Source of the DNA: Gemmatimonadaceae bacterium
Lineage (GTDB): Bacteria > Gemmatimonadota > Gemmatimonadetes > Gemmatimonadales > Gemmatimonadaceae
Assembly: GCA_030647905.1 (NCBI GenBank)
Contig: JAUSJA010000025.1
Span: 186,001 to 250,000, forward strand
Direction: 5' to 3'
DNA length: 64,000 nt
Under the pieces are notes generated by a model. It was not told where the DNA came from. It ran no database searches and saw only the letters and a program-made list of their open reading frames with translations. The position numbers and the translations under genes were made by a program. This document shows positions 8,844 to 17,217 of the stretch, piece by piece (the stretch's first letter is position 1; every line of letters begins with the position of its first letter).

Positions 8844-9065
8844 ATGCGAATCTCCCTCGGCCTCAGTGCGATCGCGACAGTCCTCCTCACCGCCTGCGCC
8901 GCTCCGGCGAAGGTGGACAAGCCACGCGAGCAGATGACCCAGAGGGAGCGCGATAGCACCGTGGCCGCGTCTGGACTGCCTGGCTCGGGCGTCGTGAGGA
9001 AGGCATTGAGCATGTCGGACGCCGAGACGAAGCGCGCCGCGCTCTACGATTCAGCCGGTCAATAG
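8844..9065 (+). CDS. Small lipoprotein, 73 aa, function unknown
   Basis: The start at 8844 gives a compact lipoprotein signal (MRISLGLSAIATVLLTAC) with lipobox LTAC, so the mature lipidated protein begins at Cys18. AGGA lies 4 nt upstream. An in-frame ATG at 8820 would add 8 residues of no signal character. The mature ~55 residues are charged (DKPREQMTQRERDS) with no recognised domain. It stands alone before the bactofilin gene. Confidence 0.65.
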   Translation: MRISLGLSAIATVLLTACAAPAKVDKPREQMTQRERDSTVAASGLPGSGVVRKALSMSDAETKRAALYDSAGQ

Positions 9066-9273
9066 ACCGCCTCCACAAAAGCGACGCGAGGCCGTTATCT
9101 TGCGGTTGAATGCGCCGTCGTCGGGGATCTGCTGCCTCAGCGCAACACCAAATCCATGCGGCTAGTGCCGAGCGACTGCCCACGATGCTAAGCTTCGCTG
9201 GTACCCCGCCCGGCTGGCCGCCGCATATTGATTACCCCGCGCCACTACTATAAAAGGAAAGGAGTCCCGAGCC

Positions 9274-9783
9274 ATGGCAATCTGGAAGGAACAGACCACT
9301 CCCACTAAGGAGCCGCCCCCCATAACCCAGCCGTCCGCCCCGCAGAGCAACAACATCGCCCCGGTCCGTACTCCGAGCTATGACACACCGTCGTCGCGCT
9401 CTTCGCAAACGGACGCCAAGGAGACGCTCATCGCTGCGAACCTCTCAATCGAAGGGAAGATCCAGGGCTCGGGCCACGTGCGCGTCGCTGGACAGTTCAA
9501 GGGTGACGTGAACGTCGAGGGGAATCTCACGATCGAGCAGGGCGCCAAGGTCATTGGCGGCGTTCGCGCGAACACGGTCACCATCGCCGGCGAGCTCGAA
9601 GGAAACGTTGATGCGGCTTCACGTGTCGAGCTTCTCGCCTCGGGCGTGCTGAACGGCGACCTCAAGGCCGGATCGCTGACCGTCGCCGCGGGCTCGCGGA
9701 TGCGCGGCAACGCGGAGTTCGGCTGGGAGGATGGACAGGGCAAACCTGCACGGGCGAGAACGGAGTCAGGCTCGGCTGCATGA
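9274..9783 (+). CDS. Bactofilin (DUF583/CcmA family) cytoskeletal protein
   Basis: 169 residues. Bactofilins self-assemble without nucleotide into filaments of right-handed parallel beta-helices and scaffold envelope or morphogenesis proteins. Residues 1-45 form the disordered Pro/Ser/Thr-rich tail usual for the family. Residues ~48-150 are the beta-helix, with repeating blocks such as LIAANLSIEGKIQGSGHVRV, GDVNVEGNLTIEQGAKVIGG and VTIAGELEGNVDA. The start is decided by a strong AAAGGAG-type site at 9253-9264, nine bases before the ATG. Its stop overlaps the zinc-ribbon gene by 4 nt (ATGA), so the two are co-translated. Confidence 0.93.
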   Translation: MAIWKEQTTPTKEPPPITQPSAPQSNNIAPVRTPSYDTPSSRSSQTDAKETLIAANLSIEGKIQGSGHVRVAGQFKGDVNVEGNLTIEQGAKVIGGVRANTVTIAGELEGNVDAASRVELLASGVLNGDLKAGSLTVAAGSRMRGNAEFGWEDGQGKPARARTESGSAA

Positions 9784-10139
9784 GCAATGGCGCGCAGGGA
9801 ACCGCGGGAAAGACGCGCACCTGCCCGCACTGCAAAGCGACCATTCTCCAGAGCGCGACGGTATGTCCGATCTGCCGGAAGAGCCTCCGATGGGACCTGC
9901 ATACCGCAAAGCACAAGGCGCCCGGGTTCTCGGCCCTGACGGTGGAGGGAAATATCCGGCATCCGGAGAACGAGCCGGCGTGGGAATACTCGATGCTGCT
10001 CTCGATCCGCAACGAGAAGGGTGAGGAGATCACCCGCCAGATGATCGGAGTGGGGACGCTGAGCCCGGACGAGCAGAGAACATTCACGCTCTCCGTCGAG
10101 GTGTCGAAACCTGATTCGGGGCTGCCGAAGCTGCGCTGA
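9780..10139 (+). CDS. Zinc-ribbon protein coupled to bactofilin, function unknown
   Basis: 119 residues. An N-terminal rubredoxin-like zinc knuckle is clear: TCPHCKATI then VCPICRKSL (CxxC-x10-CxxC, residues ~15-33). After it comes a beta-rich ~80-residue domain (FSALTVEGNIRHP, WEYSMLLSIRNEKGEEI) ending in LSVEVSKPDSG, which resembles a small Ig/FN3-type sandwich; that is inference. ATGA overlap with the bactofilin gene implies a joint role, perhaps as a filament-binding or regulatory partner. No enzymatic motif is seen. Confidence 0.75.
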   Translation: MSNGAQGTAGKTRTCPHCKATILQSATVCPICRKSLRWDLHTAKHKAPGFSALTVEGNIRHPENEPAWEYSMLLSIRNEKGEEITRQMIGVGTLSPDEQRTFTLSVEVSKPDSGLPKLR

Positions 10140-10156
10140 TCGAGCGAGCGCGCCCG

Positions 10157-10300
10157 TCAGTCACCAGAGGGGAAGCCCGGCGCCTGCTCCTGCGGCTGGG
10201 GTTGCACCGGCCTGATCTTCGGCGCCTGGCCGAAGTTGTACTGGAACATCAGGAACGCCGCGCGAACCCCGAGCTCGCCCGCGTAGTCGGCCGTCCCGCA
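10157..10300 (-). pseudogene. C-terminal remnant of a lost outer-membrane beta-barrel gene
   Basis: In the minus frame ending at the stop 10157-10159 the translation reads TADYAGELGVRAAFLMFQYN, then FGQAPKIRPVQPQ and a Pro/Gln tail. This looks like the last transmembrane strand and tail of a beta-barrel protein. No upstream part of such a gene exists: the frame runs directly into the IS3 orfA fragment, whose own frame reads through the same DNA in another register. The join lies around 10270-10300. Best explanation is IS insertion followed by deletion of the rest of the barrel gene and most of the IS. Confidence 0.5.
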
Positions 10301-10495
10301 CATCCTTGCGCCACTTCGAAAGCATGAAGGGATGAATCGTCAGCGCAGCAGCCACGGTCTTCATTTGCAATCCCGGCTGCTGACTGAGTCGCACAGCAGT
10401 CAGCTTGAACTCGTCGCTGTACTTCCGCACCGCTCGTGGCCCTGCTCGTGGCATGATTGACACTCCACGGTGGTTAGGTGGAAGTGTCTACAAAA
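10270..10495 (-). mobile_element. IS3-family remnant: left end and 5' part of orfA
   Basis: A frame starting at ATG 10454 (or GTG 10463) encodes PRAVRKYSDEFKLTAVRLS, then VAAALTIHPFMLSKWRKDVR, the helix-turn-helix N-terminus of IS3-family OrfA transposases. After ~55 residues the frame enters unrelated DNA. The bases just before the start (up to ~10495, reading TGTAGACACTTCCACC on the minus strand) match the kind of terminal sequence seen at IS3-family ends, so one IS end seems to survive. orfB and the other end are absent, so the element is dead. Confidence 0.75.
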
Positions 10496-10701
10496 GTGGT
10501 GCAAGAACCCTCTACGCTGGCATCCGCTGGTTTGGCGGATTCGAGGAAGCGTCTCGTTCGTCGATCCCGGAAGGGTCACTCCGCGATCAGGATGCGAGCG
10601 AACTGGCGCAAGCGAACTGGATGTACGAACTGGATGTAGGCTCGATTTTCCCCGGCAACGGCGGTATTATCGAATGTTCCGTCACATACCGGAGGACATT
10701 T

Positions 10702-11322
10702 GTGAGATATGCAGCGGTTGCAGCATTCGCGATGCTGATCACAGCATGCGAACGGCCGAACACATCGGCGACTGCCGGCGACACGATGAAAGCCGCAGAC
10801 ACGGGGACGATCGCCAGCACCGATGGTGCAACGCCCGCGGCCTCGAGCGACGAGGCCAAGATCGCCGAGGCGATGAGCGCCGCCCCGGATTTGATCTCGA
10901 AGACGGCGACGATCATGGACTGGCCCGCGACCGAAGGCGGACAGCCGCGGCAGCTACGGGCTGGGACGTCCGGCTGGGTGTGCTATCCCAGCTCGCCGAA
11001 TCCGAAGGGCGCAGTTGGCCAGGATCCGATGTGCCTCGACCCGGTGTTCCAGGAGTGGGCCGGAGCGTGGATGTCGAAGACGCCGCCGAAGATCACCGGC
11101 GTCGGATTCGCCTACATGCTCAAGGGCGACCGCGGCGTAAGCAACACCGACCCGTTCGCAACTGACTCGACGGCAACCAACAACTGGGTACGCGCCACAG
11201 CGCACCTGATGGTCGTCGCGCCCGCGGCGACGCTCGCCTCGGTGAGCGCGACCCCGGGTGGAAGCCCATGGGTTATGTGGAAGGGAACGCCGTACGCGCA
11301 CGTGATGATGCCGGTGAACTGA
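10702..11322 (+). CDS. Lipoprotein, 206 aa, function unknown
   Basis: The start is GTG at 10702, preceded by GGAGGA at 10691-10696 with a 5-nt spacer. It opens VRYAAVAAFAMLITACERP, a lipoprotein signal with lipobox ITAC. After a Thr/Ala-rich linker (~20-60) comes a compact domain with MDWPATEGG, TSGWVCYPSSP, DPMCLDPVFQEWAGAWM and FAYMLKGDRGVSNTDPF, ending WVMWKGTPYAHVMMPVN. Similar periplasmic proteins occur widely as 'hypothetical'; I know no function. The open frame continues upstream to 10405, through the IS end, but that extension is not supported. Confidence 0.7.
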   Translation: MRYAAVAAFAMLITACERPNTSATAGDTMKAADTGTIASTDGATPAASSDEAKIAEAMSAAPDLISKTATIMDWPATEGGQPRQLRAGTSGWVCYPSSPNPKGAVGQDPMCLDPVFQEWAGAWMSKTPPKITGVGFAYMLKGDRGVSNTDPFATDSTATNNWVRATAHLMVVAPAATLASVSATPGGSPWVMWKGTPYAHVMMPVN

Positions 11323-11332
11323 AGCACCGCTC

Positions 11333-12328
11333 TCACCACTTCAACACAGCGCTTCCCCAGAGAAAGCCGGATCCGAACGCGGTGATCGCCACCAGGTCAC
11401 CGCGCCGGAGTCGGCCAGCCCTGACGCACTCGTCGAGCGCGATGGGAATCGTCGCCGCCGTCGTGTTTCCGAAGCGGTCGATGTTGTTGTAGACCTGATC
11501 GTCGCGCAGGCCGAGTTTGCGTTGGACCATCTCGGAGATCCTGAGGTTCGCCTGGTGTGGAATCAGCAGCGTGATATCCGAGACGCTCACTCCGGCTTTC
11601 GCCAGCGCGGCCTCGACTGATTCGGGCATGCGCACAATCGCGTGGCGGAATACTTCCCTGCCTTCCATGTGCGCGTACACCTTGTCGTCGAGGTGAGCCG
11701 CCTGGTTTCGCGGATGGTAGATCGCACCCGGTGAATCCACCCACAGCTTCTCGGCGAACGATCCGTCGGAGTGGAGGTCCCACGCCAGCACGCGCGATCC
11801 GTCGGGATCGTCGTCGGCTTCAACGAGGACCGCTCCCGCCCCGTCGGCGAAGATCACAGCCGTATCGCGCCCGCGGGTGGAGACGTCCATGCCGGTGCTC
11901 TGCACTTCCGCGCCAACGACGAGAATGCGCCGGTACATGCCGGCGCGAACGTAGGCGTCGGCAATCGACATCGAGTAGACGAAACCCGAGCACTGCGTCC
12001 GGATGTCGATCGCCGGAATCTCACCGACGCCGAGGTCGCGCTGCAGAAAGACTCCGTTGCCGGGAGCGAAGTGATCGGGCGAGACAGTGGCGTAGAGAAT
12101 CAGTTCGACGTCGTTCGCGCTCAAACCAGCCGCCGCGATCGCCCGCTCTGCGGCAATTTTCGCCAGCGCGGTGCCGCTCTCACCCTCGACGATCCAGTGG
12201 CGCTGCCTGATTCCCGTGCGCTGGATTATCCACTCGTCGGAGGTGTCCATGATTCTTGCAAGATCGTCATTGGTGACGACCCGATCCGGCACTGCGTGCC
12301 CGGTTCCGACTATGCGACTCCCCGGCAT
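11333..12328 (-). CDS. fabH: Beta-ketoacyl-ACP synthase III
   Basis: 331 residues. FabH condenses acetyl- or acyl-CoA with malonyl-ACP to start fatty acid synthesis in the cytoplasm. The start at 12328 gives the normal N-terminus (MPGSRIVGTGHAVPDRVVTN) with GAGG upstream; an in-frame ATG at 12394 would add 22 atypical residues. The triad is visible: Cys113 in IRTQCSGFVYS, His in LIPHQANLRI (~250) and Asn in IDRFGNTTAATIP (~280). FGSGFLWGSAVLKW is the usual C-terminus. It stands alone, not in a fab cluster, so it may be an additional KAS III with its own primer specificity. Confidence 0.93.
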   Translation of the reverse strand: MPGSRIVGTGHAVPDRVVTNDDLARIMDTSDEWIIQRTGIRQRHWIVEGESGTALAKIAAERAIAAAGLSANDVELILYATVSPDHFAPGNGVFLQRDLGVGEIPAIDIRTQCSGFVYSMSIADAYVRAGMYRRILVVGAEVQSTGMDVSTRGRDTAVIFADGAGAVLVEADDDPDGSRVLAWDLHSDGSFAEKLWVDSPGAIYHPRNQAAHLDDKVYAHMEGREVFRHAIVRMPESVEAALAKAGVSVSDITLLIPHQANLRISEMVQRKLGLRDDQVYNNIDRFGNTTAATIPIALDECVRAGRLRRGDLVAITAFGSGFLWGSAVLKW

Positions 12329-12532
12329 GTCCTCAGCCTCCGCGCTGATGTCGCTGGTGGGACATGGGAATTTCAATGGCCCTCCGGGAACCATAAGGGC
12401 GTGTAGCGGCGGCCGGCAAGGACACCGAGGAACCTCTCCGGCCTCGGCGGGGGTCCCGGTTGGGGGAAAGGACGCTGGCTTGGTCCCGCCGCAGGAGGAA
12501 ATCGTCCCGCCCGCCGCAACGCTGGCGACGGC

Positions 12533-12691
12533 CTACTGGTAGTTCTGCGCCAGCCTTCTTCCGTAGTAGAGTCCAACGCCGGTGCCGACCATGCCGAGGA
12601 CAAATGACCCCATGAAGCCCCATGGCGTGCCGAGCCACCACCCGGCGTAGCTGCCGATCATCGTGCTGGCGAATGTGAAGAGCTTGCTCAT
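12533..12691 (-). CDS. Small membrane protein with glycine-zipper pattern, 52 aa
   Basis: From ATG 12691 the protein reads MSKLFTFASTMIGSYAGWWL, then GTPWGFMGSFVLGMVGTGVG, ending YYGRRLAQNYQ: two short hydrophobic segments with Gly/Ala spacing and a basic C-terminus. A longer form from 12775 (80 aa) is possible, but the extra residues are hydrophilic. No ribosome site is obvious for either. The ~200 bp between it and the fabH start (12329-12532) hold no other gene I can support. Confidence 0.5.
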   Translation of the reverse strand: MSKLFTFASTMIGSYAGWWLGTPWGFMGSFVLGMVGTGVGLYYGRRLAQNYQ

Positions 12692-12836
12692 ACTGTCATG
12701 ACTGTCAGGGCCGCTCGAGGTTACCGGGTAATCGAGCTCGGGGAAGTTCTTCCGAACGACGCGCACATCAGCCATACTCGGTGCGCGACCGCCGGATTAC
12801 ACTGTCGGCTATTCCGTACACACATCAGGAGAAAGA

Positions 12837-15002
12837 ATGCGCCTCCGCCCGATACTGCATGCCGCCATGGTTCTCGGCGTCAGCACCGCCCTTCTCGCGT
12901 TCACCAGCGACCGGCGGCCCATCACTGACCGGGACATCTGGCTGTTCACGTGGATCGGAGATCCGCAGCTCGCGCCCGATGGATCGCGCGTCGCGTTCGC
13001 GAAAGTTGTCGCGGACCAGAAGCATGCTGGATACGAGACATCGCTCTGGATGGTGCCGGCGAAAGGCGAAAGCACGATGCAGCGCCTGACGTCCGGCACG
13101 CGCGACTCGCAGCCGCGCTGGTCACTCGACGGGACGCGGATCGCGTTCGTTCGGTCCATCGAAAAGGACGGGAAGCCGCAGCCGCCGCAGATCTACGTTC
13201 TCTCGATGTCGGGGGGCGAACCGGTGAGGATCACGGATCTGCCCAAGGGCGCGGGCGATCCGCACTGGTCGCCTGACGGAAGGCGTATCGCTTTCACGTC
13301 CAACACCTCGCCCGAAGACATTGCAGCGAAGAACCGGAAGCCGGGCGAGGATACGACGGACGCGTCGCGCGAGACCGATGTCAAATACATCACGCGCGCT
13401 GTCTATCGCTTCAACGGCGCCGGTTATCTCGACACTTCCCGCCCGTCGCACATCTGGGTCGCCTCGTTGCCGGCGGCGCCCGACGAGGCAGTCGTTCCAA
13501 AGCAGCTGACTACCGGAAAGTTCGACGAAGACGAGTTCTTCTGGTCGAAGGATGGCCGCGATATCGTGTTCAGCACGACAAGAGTGGCCGAGCCGTACTA
13601 TGAGCTGCCGCACACCGACATCTATCGCGTTTCAGCGGATGGAGGCCAGCCGCAGCTGGTGAACGCGGTGAAGATCGGCGTGTCGCAGATGTCGCCGAGC
13701 CCCGATGGAAAGCGCATCGCATTCAGGTCGAACGCCAACGAGCCGGTTCGATCGTACGCCCAGCCCGACCTCTATGTGCTCGATCTGACGCCGGGCGCGC
13801 AGCCGAAGAATCTCTCCGCGGATTTTGACTTCGACGTCGGGGACGGGGTCGGCGGCGACAACACTCCGCCGCGCGCAGGGGGCGGAACGCAACCGTATTG
13901 GTCGGCGGACGGAAGCAGCATCGTGGATGTCGTGGCCGCGACCGGCCGCGCAAACCTGATGCGCTTTCCGGTCAATGGAGGAAAGCCGCTCGAGCTGACG
14001 AAAGGCGATCAGGCGGTCCAGAGATTCAGCTATTCCGCAGACGGCAGCGTTGCGCTGCTCGTGTCCACGCCGGTGAACATCGGCGATCTCTTTGTCGTCG
14101 GCGCGAACGGCGGCGATCAGAAGCGTCTCACGGACATCAACCGCAAGCTCTTCTCGCAACTCAACCTCACGCCGCCGGAAGAGATCTGGTACACGAGCTT
14201 CGACGGGCAGAGGATCCAGGCGTGGGTTCAGAAACCACCCGATTTCGACAAGTCGAAGAAGTATCCGCTCATCCTCAACATTCACGGCGGACCGCACACC
14301 GCATATGGATGGGTGTTCGATCACGAGTTCCAGTGGATGGCGGCGAAGGGCTACGTCGTGCTGTATCCGAATCCGCGCGGAAGCACGAGCTACGGCCAGG
14401 ATTTCGGCAACGTCATTCAGTACAAGTATCCCGGCGACGACTACAAGGATCTGATGGCGGGAGTGGACGAGCTGATCAAGCGCGGCTACATAGACGAGAC
14501 GCGACTGGGTGTCACTGGAGGGAGTGGTGGCGGCGTGCTCACCAACTGGACGGTGACGCAGACCAATCGCTTCAAGGCCGCCGTGTCGCAGCGCGACATC
14601 TCGAACTGGGCGTCGTGGTGGTATTCGGCGGATTTCTGGCTCTACTATCCGCAGTGGTTCCGCAAGGCGCCGTTCGAGGATCCCAGGGAGTACGCGGACC
14701 GGTCGGCCATCACGTACGTGGACCGCATCCACACGCCGATGGCGTTCATCCTCGGCGATGCGGACCTGCGGACTCCCACGCAGACCGGGGGCGAAGAGCT
14801 CTTCCGCGCTCTCAAGTATCTGAAGCGGCCGACCGCGATGGTGCGGTTCCCGGGCGAGTCACACGAGCTGTCACGCGGCGGACAGCCGTGGCACCGGGTG
14901 GAACGCCTCCAGGCCATCGTGGGCTGGTTCGACAAGTACCTGCTCGGGAAGGATGTCGCTATCTACCGGGATGTGGCGCCGGCCCCGTCTGGCGCGCCCT
15001 GA
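12837..15002 (+). CDS. S9 family (acylaminoacyl/prolyl oligopeptidase-like) serine peptidase, secreted
   Basis: 721 residues with a signal peptide (MRLRPILHAAMVLGVSTALLAF). AGGAGAAAG precedes the ATG. Residues ~30-420 form the WD/PD40-like propeller with repeated PDGSRVAFAK, SPDGRRIAFTSN and SPDGKRIAFRSN blocks. The C-terminal alpha/beta hydrolase has NIHGGPHTAYGW (oxyanion region), TGGSGGGVLTNW (Ser ~561), ILGDADLRTP (Asp ~641) and GESHELSRGG (His ~677). It probably trims short peptides in the periplasm. One of four S9 peptidases in the window; length is typical and the gene looks intact. Confidence 0.93.
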   Translation: MRLRPILHAAMVLGVSTALLAFTSDRRPITDRDIWLFTWIGDPQLAPDGSRVAFAKVVADQKHAGYETSLWMVPAKGESTMQRLTSGTRDSQPRWSLDGTRIAFVRSIEKDGKPQPPQIYVLSMSGGEPVRITDLPKGAGDPHWSPDGRRIAFTSNTSPEDIAAKNRKPGEDTTDASRETDVKYITRAVYRFNGAGYLDTSRPSHIWVASLPAAPDEAVVPKQLTTGKFDEDEFFWSKDGRDIVFSTTRVAEPYYELPHTDIYRVSADGGQPQLVNAVKIGVSQMSPSPDGKRIAFRSNANEPVRSYAQPDLYVLDLTPGAQPKNLSADFDFDVGDGVGGDNTPPRAGGGTQPYWSADGSSIVDVVAATGRANLMRFPVNGGKPLELTKGDQAVQRFSYSADGSVALLVSTPVNIGDLFVVGANGGDQKRLTDINRKLFSQLNLTPPEEIWYTSFDGQRIQAWVQKPPDFDKSKKYPLILNIHGGPHTAYGWVFDHEFQWMAAKGYVVLYPNPRGSTSYGQDFGNVIQYKYPGDDYKDLMAGVDELIKRGYIDETRLGVTGGSGGGVLTNWTVTQTNRFKAAVSQRDISNWASWWYSADFWLYYPQWFRKAPFEDPREYADRSAITYVDRIHTPMAFILGDADLRTPTQTGGEELFRALKYLKRPTAMVRFPGESHELSRGGQPWHRVERLQAIVGWFDKYLLGKDVAIYRDVAPAPSGAP

Positions 15003-15015
15003 GCTGAGGTGGTGA

Positions 15016-15315
15016 TCAGGCCGCGGGGGGCGGCGGCGATGATTCGACTGTCGCCTCCGGCTTTTGCCGCCGCTCCCACATGCGGCCAATGAACGCGGAC
15101 AGGACGACAGTTGCGCCGATGCGGAGCGGCTGTGTGATCTTGGTGACGATGTAGGCCGCTGTCCACGCGCCCGCCTTGCCCGCGACTCCCGCGGGGGCCC
15201 AGCCGAGCTCGATCGCGAACCACGCGCCGACGAAAACGGCGAAGAAGAGCGCAAGGTAGATGACGACGGCAATCACGCCGTATTCCGCGAGGATATTCGA
15301 GAGCGTCTTGCGCAT
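15016..15315 (-). CDS. DUF1279/FAM210-like small membrane protein
   Basis: 99 residues from ATG 15315. MRKTLSNILAEYGVIAVVIY, then LALFFAVFVGAWFAIELGW, resembles the DUF1279 (FAM210) family: a short amphipathic start, one strong TM hairpin and a loop. A second membrane-associated stretch (AYIVTKITQPLRIGATVVLS) and a Pro-rich tail ending SSPPPPAA follow. The open frame extends upstream to 15801 but that part is the complement of the M23 gene. Convergent with the S9 peptidase gene (13 bp apart). Molecular function of the family in bacteria is unknown. Confidence 0.6.
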   Translation of the reverse strand: MRKTLSNILAEYGVIAVVIYLALFFAVFVGAWFAIELGWAPAGVAGKAGAWTAAYIVTKITQPLRIGATVVLSAFIGRMWERRQKPEATVESSPPPPAA

Positions 15316-15395
15316 CTGTGCGGCTGCGAGAGGAGAGTGGAACGCGAACCGAAAACTAGCGGATGTGCGGGAGTATGACGGTGATCCGCCGATCG

Positions 15396-16313
15396 CTACC
15401 AGCCGGCGCCGATGCCGACGAGATCGAGCGGATTCACGGTTATCGCGCCGTAACGCGCGCTCCAGTGGAGATGCGGCCCCGTGACGCGTCCAGTCGCGCC
15501 GACGAATCCGATCTCCTGTCCGCGAGACACCGTGTCGCCCGTCGCGACGAGCGCCTTGCTCAGGTGGAAGTATCCGGTGACTACACCGCCACCGTGGTCT
15601 ATGTAGATAAGGTTGCCGGCGAGAAAGAACTGATCCGCCAGCGCGACGACGCCTTTGTTCGCGGCGCGCACAGGGGCGCCGATGCCGCCGGCGAAATCCA
15701 CGCCCAGGTGCCGGCTGGACAACGCGCCGTTGAACATTCGTCCTGATCCAAACCGGCTCGTTACGGCGGATGCGCGAGGACGAAGAAATGGCTCCGTCCA
15801 CGTCGGCGGAATGTCGTGCGCCCGTCGCCCGATCTCGCGCGCGCGGGCGTTCTCGTTGTCAATCCGTGCCTGTGTGGCGGAATCGAGAGGTCGCGTGAAG
15901 CGGGGCGCGACGGCAAGCGCGCGTCTCCGTCCGGTGACCTTCGGCGGACGCGGAAGTGTAACCGCGACGCGAGATGTATCGGTCGCGCCCGAGGCACGCT
16001 CGGCGAACACCTGTGCGGCGACGCTGTCCGTGGCGTCCACTGAGATAGCGCCGATGGACCGCCAGATTCCGCCGGTGAATTTGCGGAAGTGAAGCGGCTC
16101 GCCAGACATCGTGCCCAACACGGCGACGATCGAATCCGATCTTGCGAACCCGGCATGGAGCGTCAGCCGAACGATGGATCCAAGAGCCGGTCGAGCGGGC
16201 GCAACCGTCAGCCGCCGGGCCTGCGCGCCGGCCGTAGCGAAAGCGCAGGTCAGCGCGGCCAGCGCGCAGGCCTCTCGCGCGATGCGGGCCCGCGAAAACC
16301 GGATGAGCTTCAG
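15396..16313 (-). CDS. M23 family metallopeptidase (LytM/peptidoglycan endopeptidase-like), probable CTG start
   Basis: M23 peptidases cut peptide cross-links in peptidoglycan. The C-terminal domain has SSRHLGVDFAGGIGAPVRA (HxxxD), YIDHGGGVVTGYFHLSK and GPHLHW, the metal ligands and catalytic His. Upstream is a beta-rich domain (TVAPARPALGSIVRLTL) preceded by a clear signal peptide (ALAALTCAFATAGAQA). In this frame there is no ATG, GTG or TTG between the upstream stop (~16400) and GTG 16121, which lies well inside the domain. CTG at 16313 gives the n-region L-K-L-I-R-F-S-R and overlaps a stop codon as CTGA, with AAGGCGAG upstream, so it is chosen (305 aa). Starting at 16121 would delete the signal. 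Confidence 0.85.
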   Translation of the reverse strand: MKLIRFSRARIAREACALAALTCAFATAGAQARRLTVAPARPALGSIVRLTLHAGFARSDSIVAVLGTMSGEPLHFRKFTGGIWRSIGAISVDATDSVAAQVFAERASGATDTSRVAVTLPRPPKVTGRRRALAVAPRFTRPLDSATQARIDNENARAREIGRRAHDIPPTWTEPFLRPRASAVTSRFGSGRMFNGALSSRHLGVDFAGGIGAPVRAANKGVVALADQFFLAGNLIYIDHGGGVVTGYFHLSKALVATGDTVSRGQEIGFVGATGRVTGPHLHWSARYGAITVNPLDLVGIGAGW

Positions 16314-16384
16314 CTCGCCTTCAGGTACGCCGCGCCGGCGTTGACCGCGGCGGATTCGAGGAAAGAACGTCGGCTCTGGCTCAT
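16310..16384 (-). CDS. 24-aa twin-arginine-like leader ORF before the M23 gene
   Basis: ATG 16384 opens a 24-codon frame, MSQSRRSFLESAAVNAG..., with a Tat-like SRRSFL motif, then stops at TGA 16310-16312. The last codon and stop overlap the proposed CTG start of the M23 gene (CTGA). It may be the 5' remnant of a decayed Tat-exported gene, or a coupling ORF that lets ribosomes re-initiate at CTG. Too short to be sure it is translated. The remaining spacer up to 16552 shows nothing else. Confidence 0.35.
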   Translation of the reverse strand: MSQSRRSFLESAAVNAGAAYLKAS

Positions 16385-16552
16385 TGTCGGGTCACTCGCG
16401 AGGAGGAGTCTGAAAGCAGTCGTGGCACAACAAAATATGGCGTTGGACACCCCATCACGCGTGCCACGAATCCTTCGCGCCACTGGAAGCCCAGGCCACC
16501 GGTGGAACCGTCCCTGACTACGGAGTGAACTTCGTGGGGGCGGTCAAGCGAA

Positions 16553-17140
16553 TTACCTCACTTCAAGAGTGAATGGCTGAAACTCCTTCAGCTTTTTCGA
16601 GACGAAGAGACCCATCCCGCAATCGCGGAAACCAGCGGCTTTCAGCCGGCGGCGATAGCTCGCCGTTGTCCTGAAGAAACCTTCCATGTCGCTGGCGTCT
16701 TCGTCTATGTCGTCTTCGCGCGTGATGACATGGAGATACAGCACGCCGCGGCATTTCTTCGCCAGGCGCCGGATGGCCCGGTCCAGATGAGCGTCGGCAA
16801 TGTACCGCAGTACGTCGCGGCACACCACGAGATCGGATTCCCTCCCCGATAGGTCCTGGATCGCGGCATGCCCGTGCCCGTAGAGATCGCAGGCAGCCCT
16901 GCTCGCGTCGAAGGTCTCGATGCGCTTGCATTCCGGGTATTGCCTGGCGAATTCCTTCGCCCACCAGCCGGTGCCGGCGCCGACGTCAGAGAAGCGCTTC
17001 ACATCGAGTCCGATGTGGCGGCAGAATGCGATGACGAACGCGACCTCGCGCCGTTGCGAAGCCGCCTCTACGACGGCCGTGCGGGAATTCACGTAGTAAC
17101 GCCGGTAATACTCGGCGTCAAAGCGTTTCGTGGATGTCAT
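16553..17140 (-). CDS. Class I SAM-dependent methyltransferase
   Basis: 195 residues. SAM-binding motif I is FSDVGAGTGWWAKEFA (~50-65), the acidic end of strand 2 is IETFDAS, and SDLVVCRDVLRYIADAHLDR matches motif IV and the following helix. The C-terminal part (AGFRDCGMGLFVSKKL) is ordinary for small-molecule methyltransferases. Substrate unknown. Divergent from the GHL10 gene with overlapping upstream regions (~77 bp between starts). Confidence 0.85.
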   Translation of the reverse strand: MTSTKRFDAEYYRRYYVNSRTAVVEAASQRREVAFVIAFCRHIGLDVKRFSDVGAGTGWWAKEFARQYPECKRIETFDASRAACDLYGHGHAAIQDLSGRESDLVVCRDVLRYIADAHLDRAIRRLAKKCRGVLYLHVITREDDIDEDASDMEGFFRTTASYRRRLKAAGFRDCGMGLFVSKKLKEFQPFTLEVR

Positions 17141-17217
17141 TCAGTTGCGGCAGGCTCTTCCACCTTGCGCCCCGCGTCCCGTCGGTGCAGCGTGATCCGC
17201 ACTTTCTTCTCTCATTG

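Noticed and set aside
9228-9254. TTGATT ... TATAAA promoter-like pair before the bactofilin gene
   Set aside because: The spacer is only 15 bp and transcription would start inside or next to the ribosome site. Not convincing.
16089-16517. 142-codon plus-strand frame
   Set aside because: Antisense to the M23 peptidase and its leader; Arg-rich shadow without domains.
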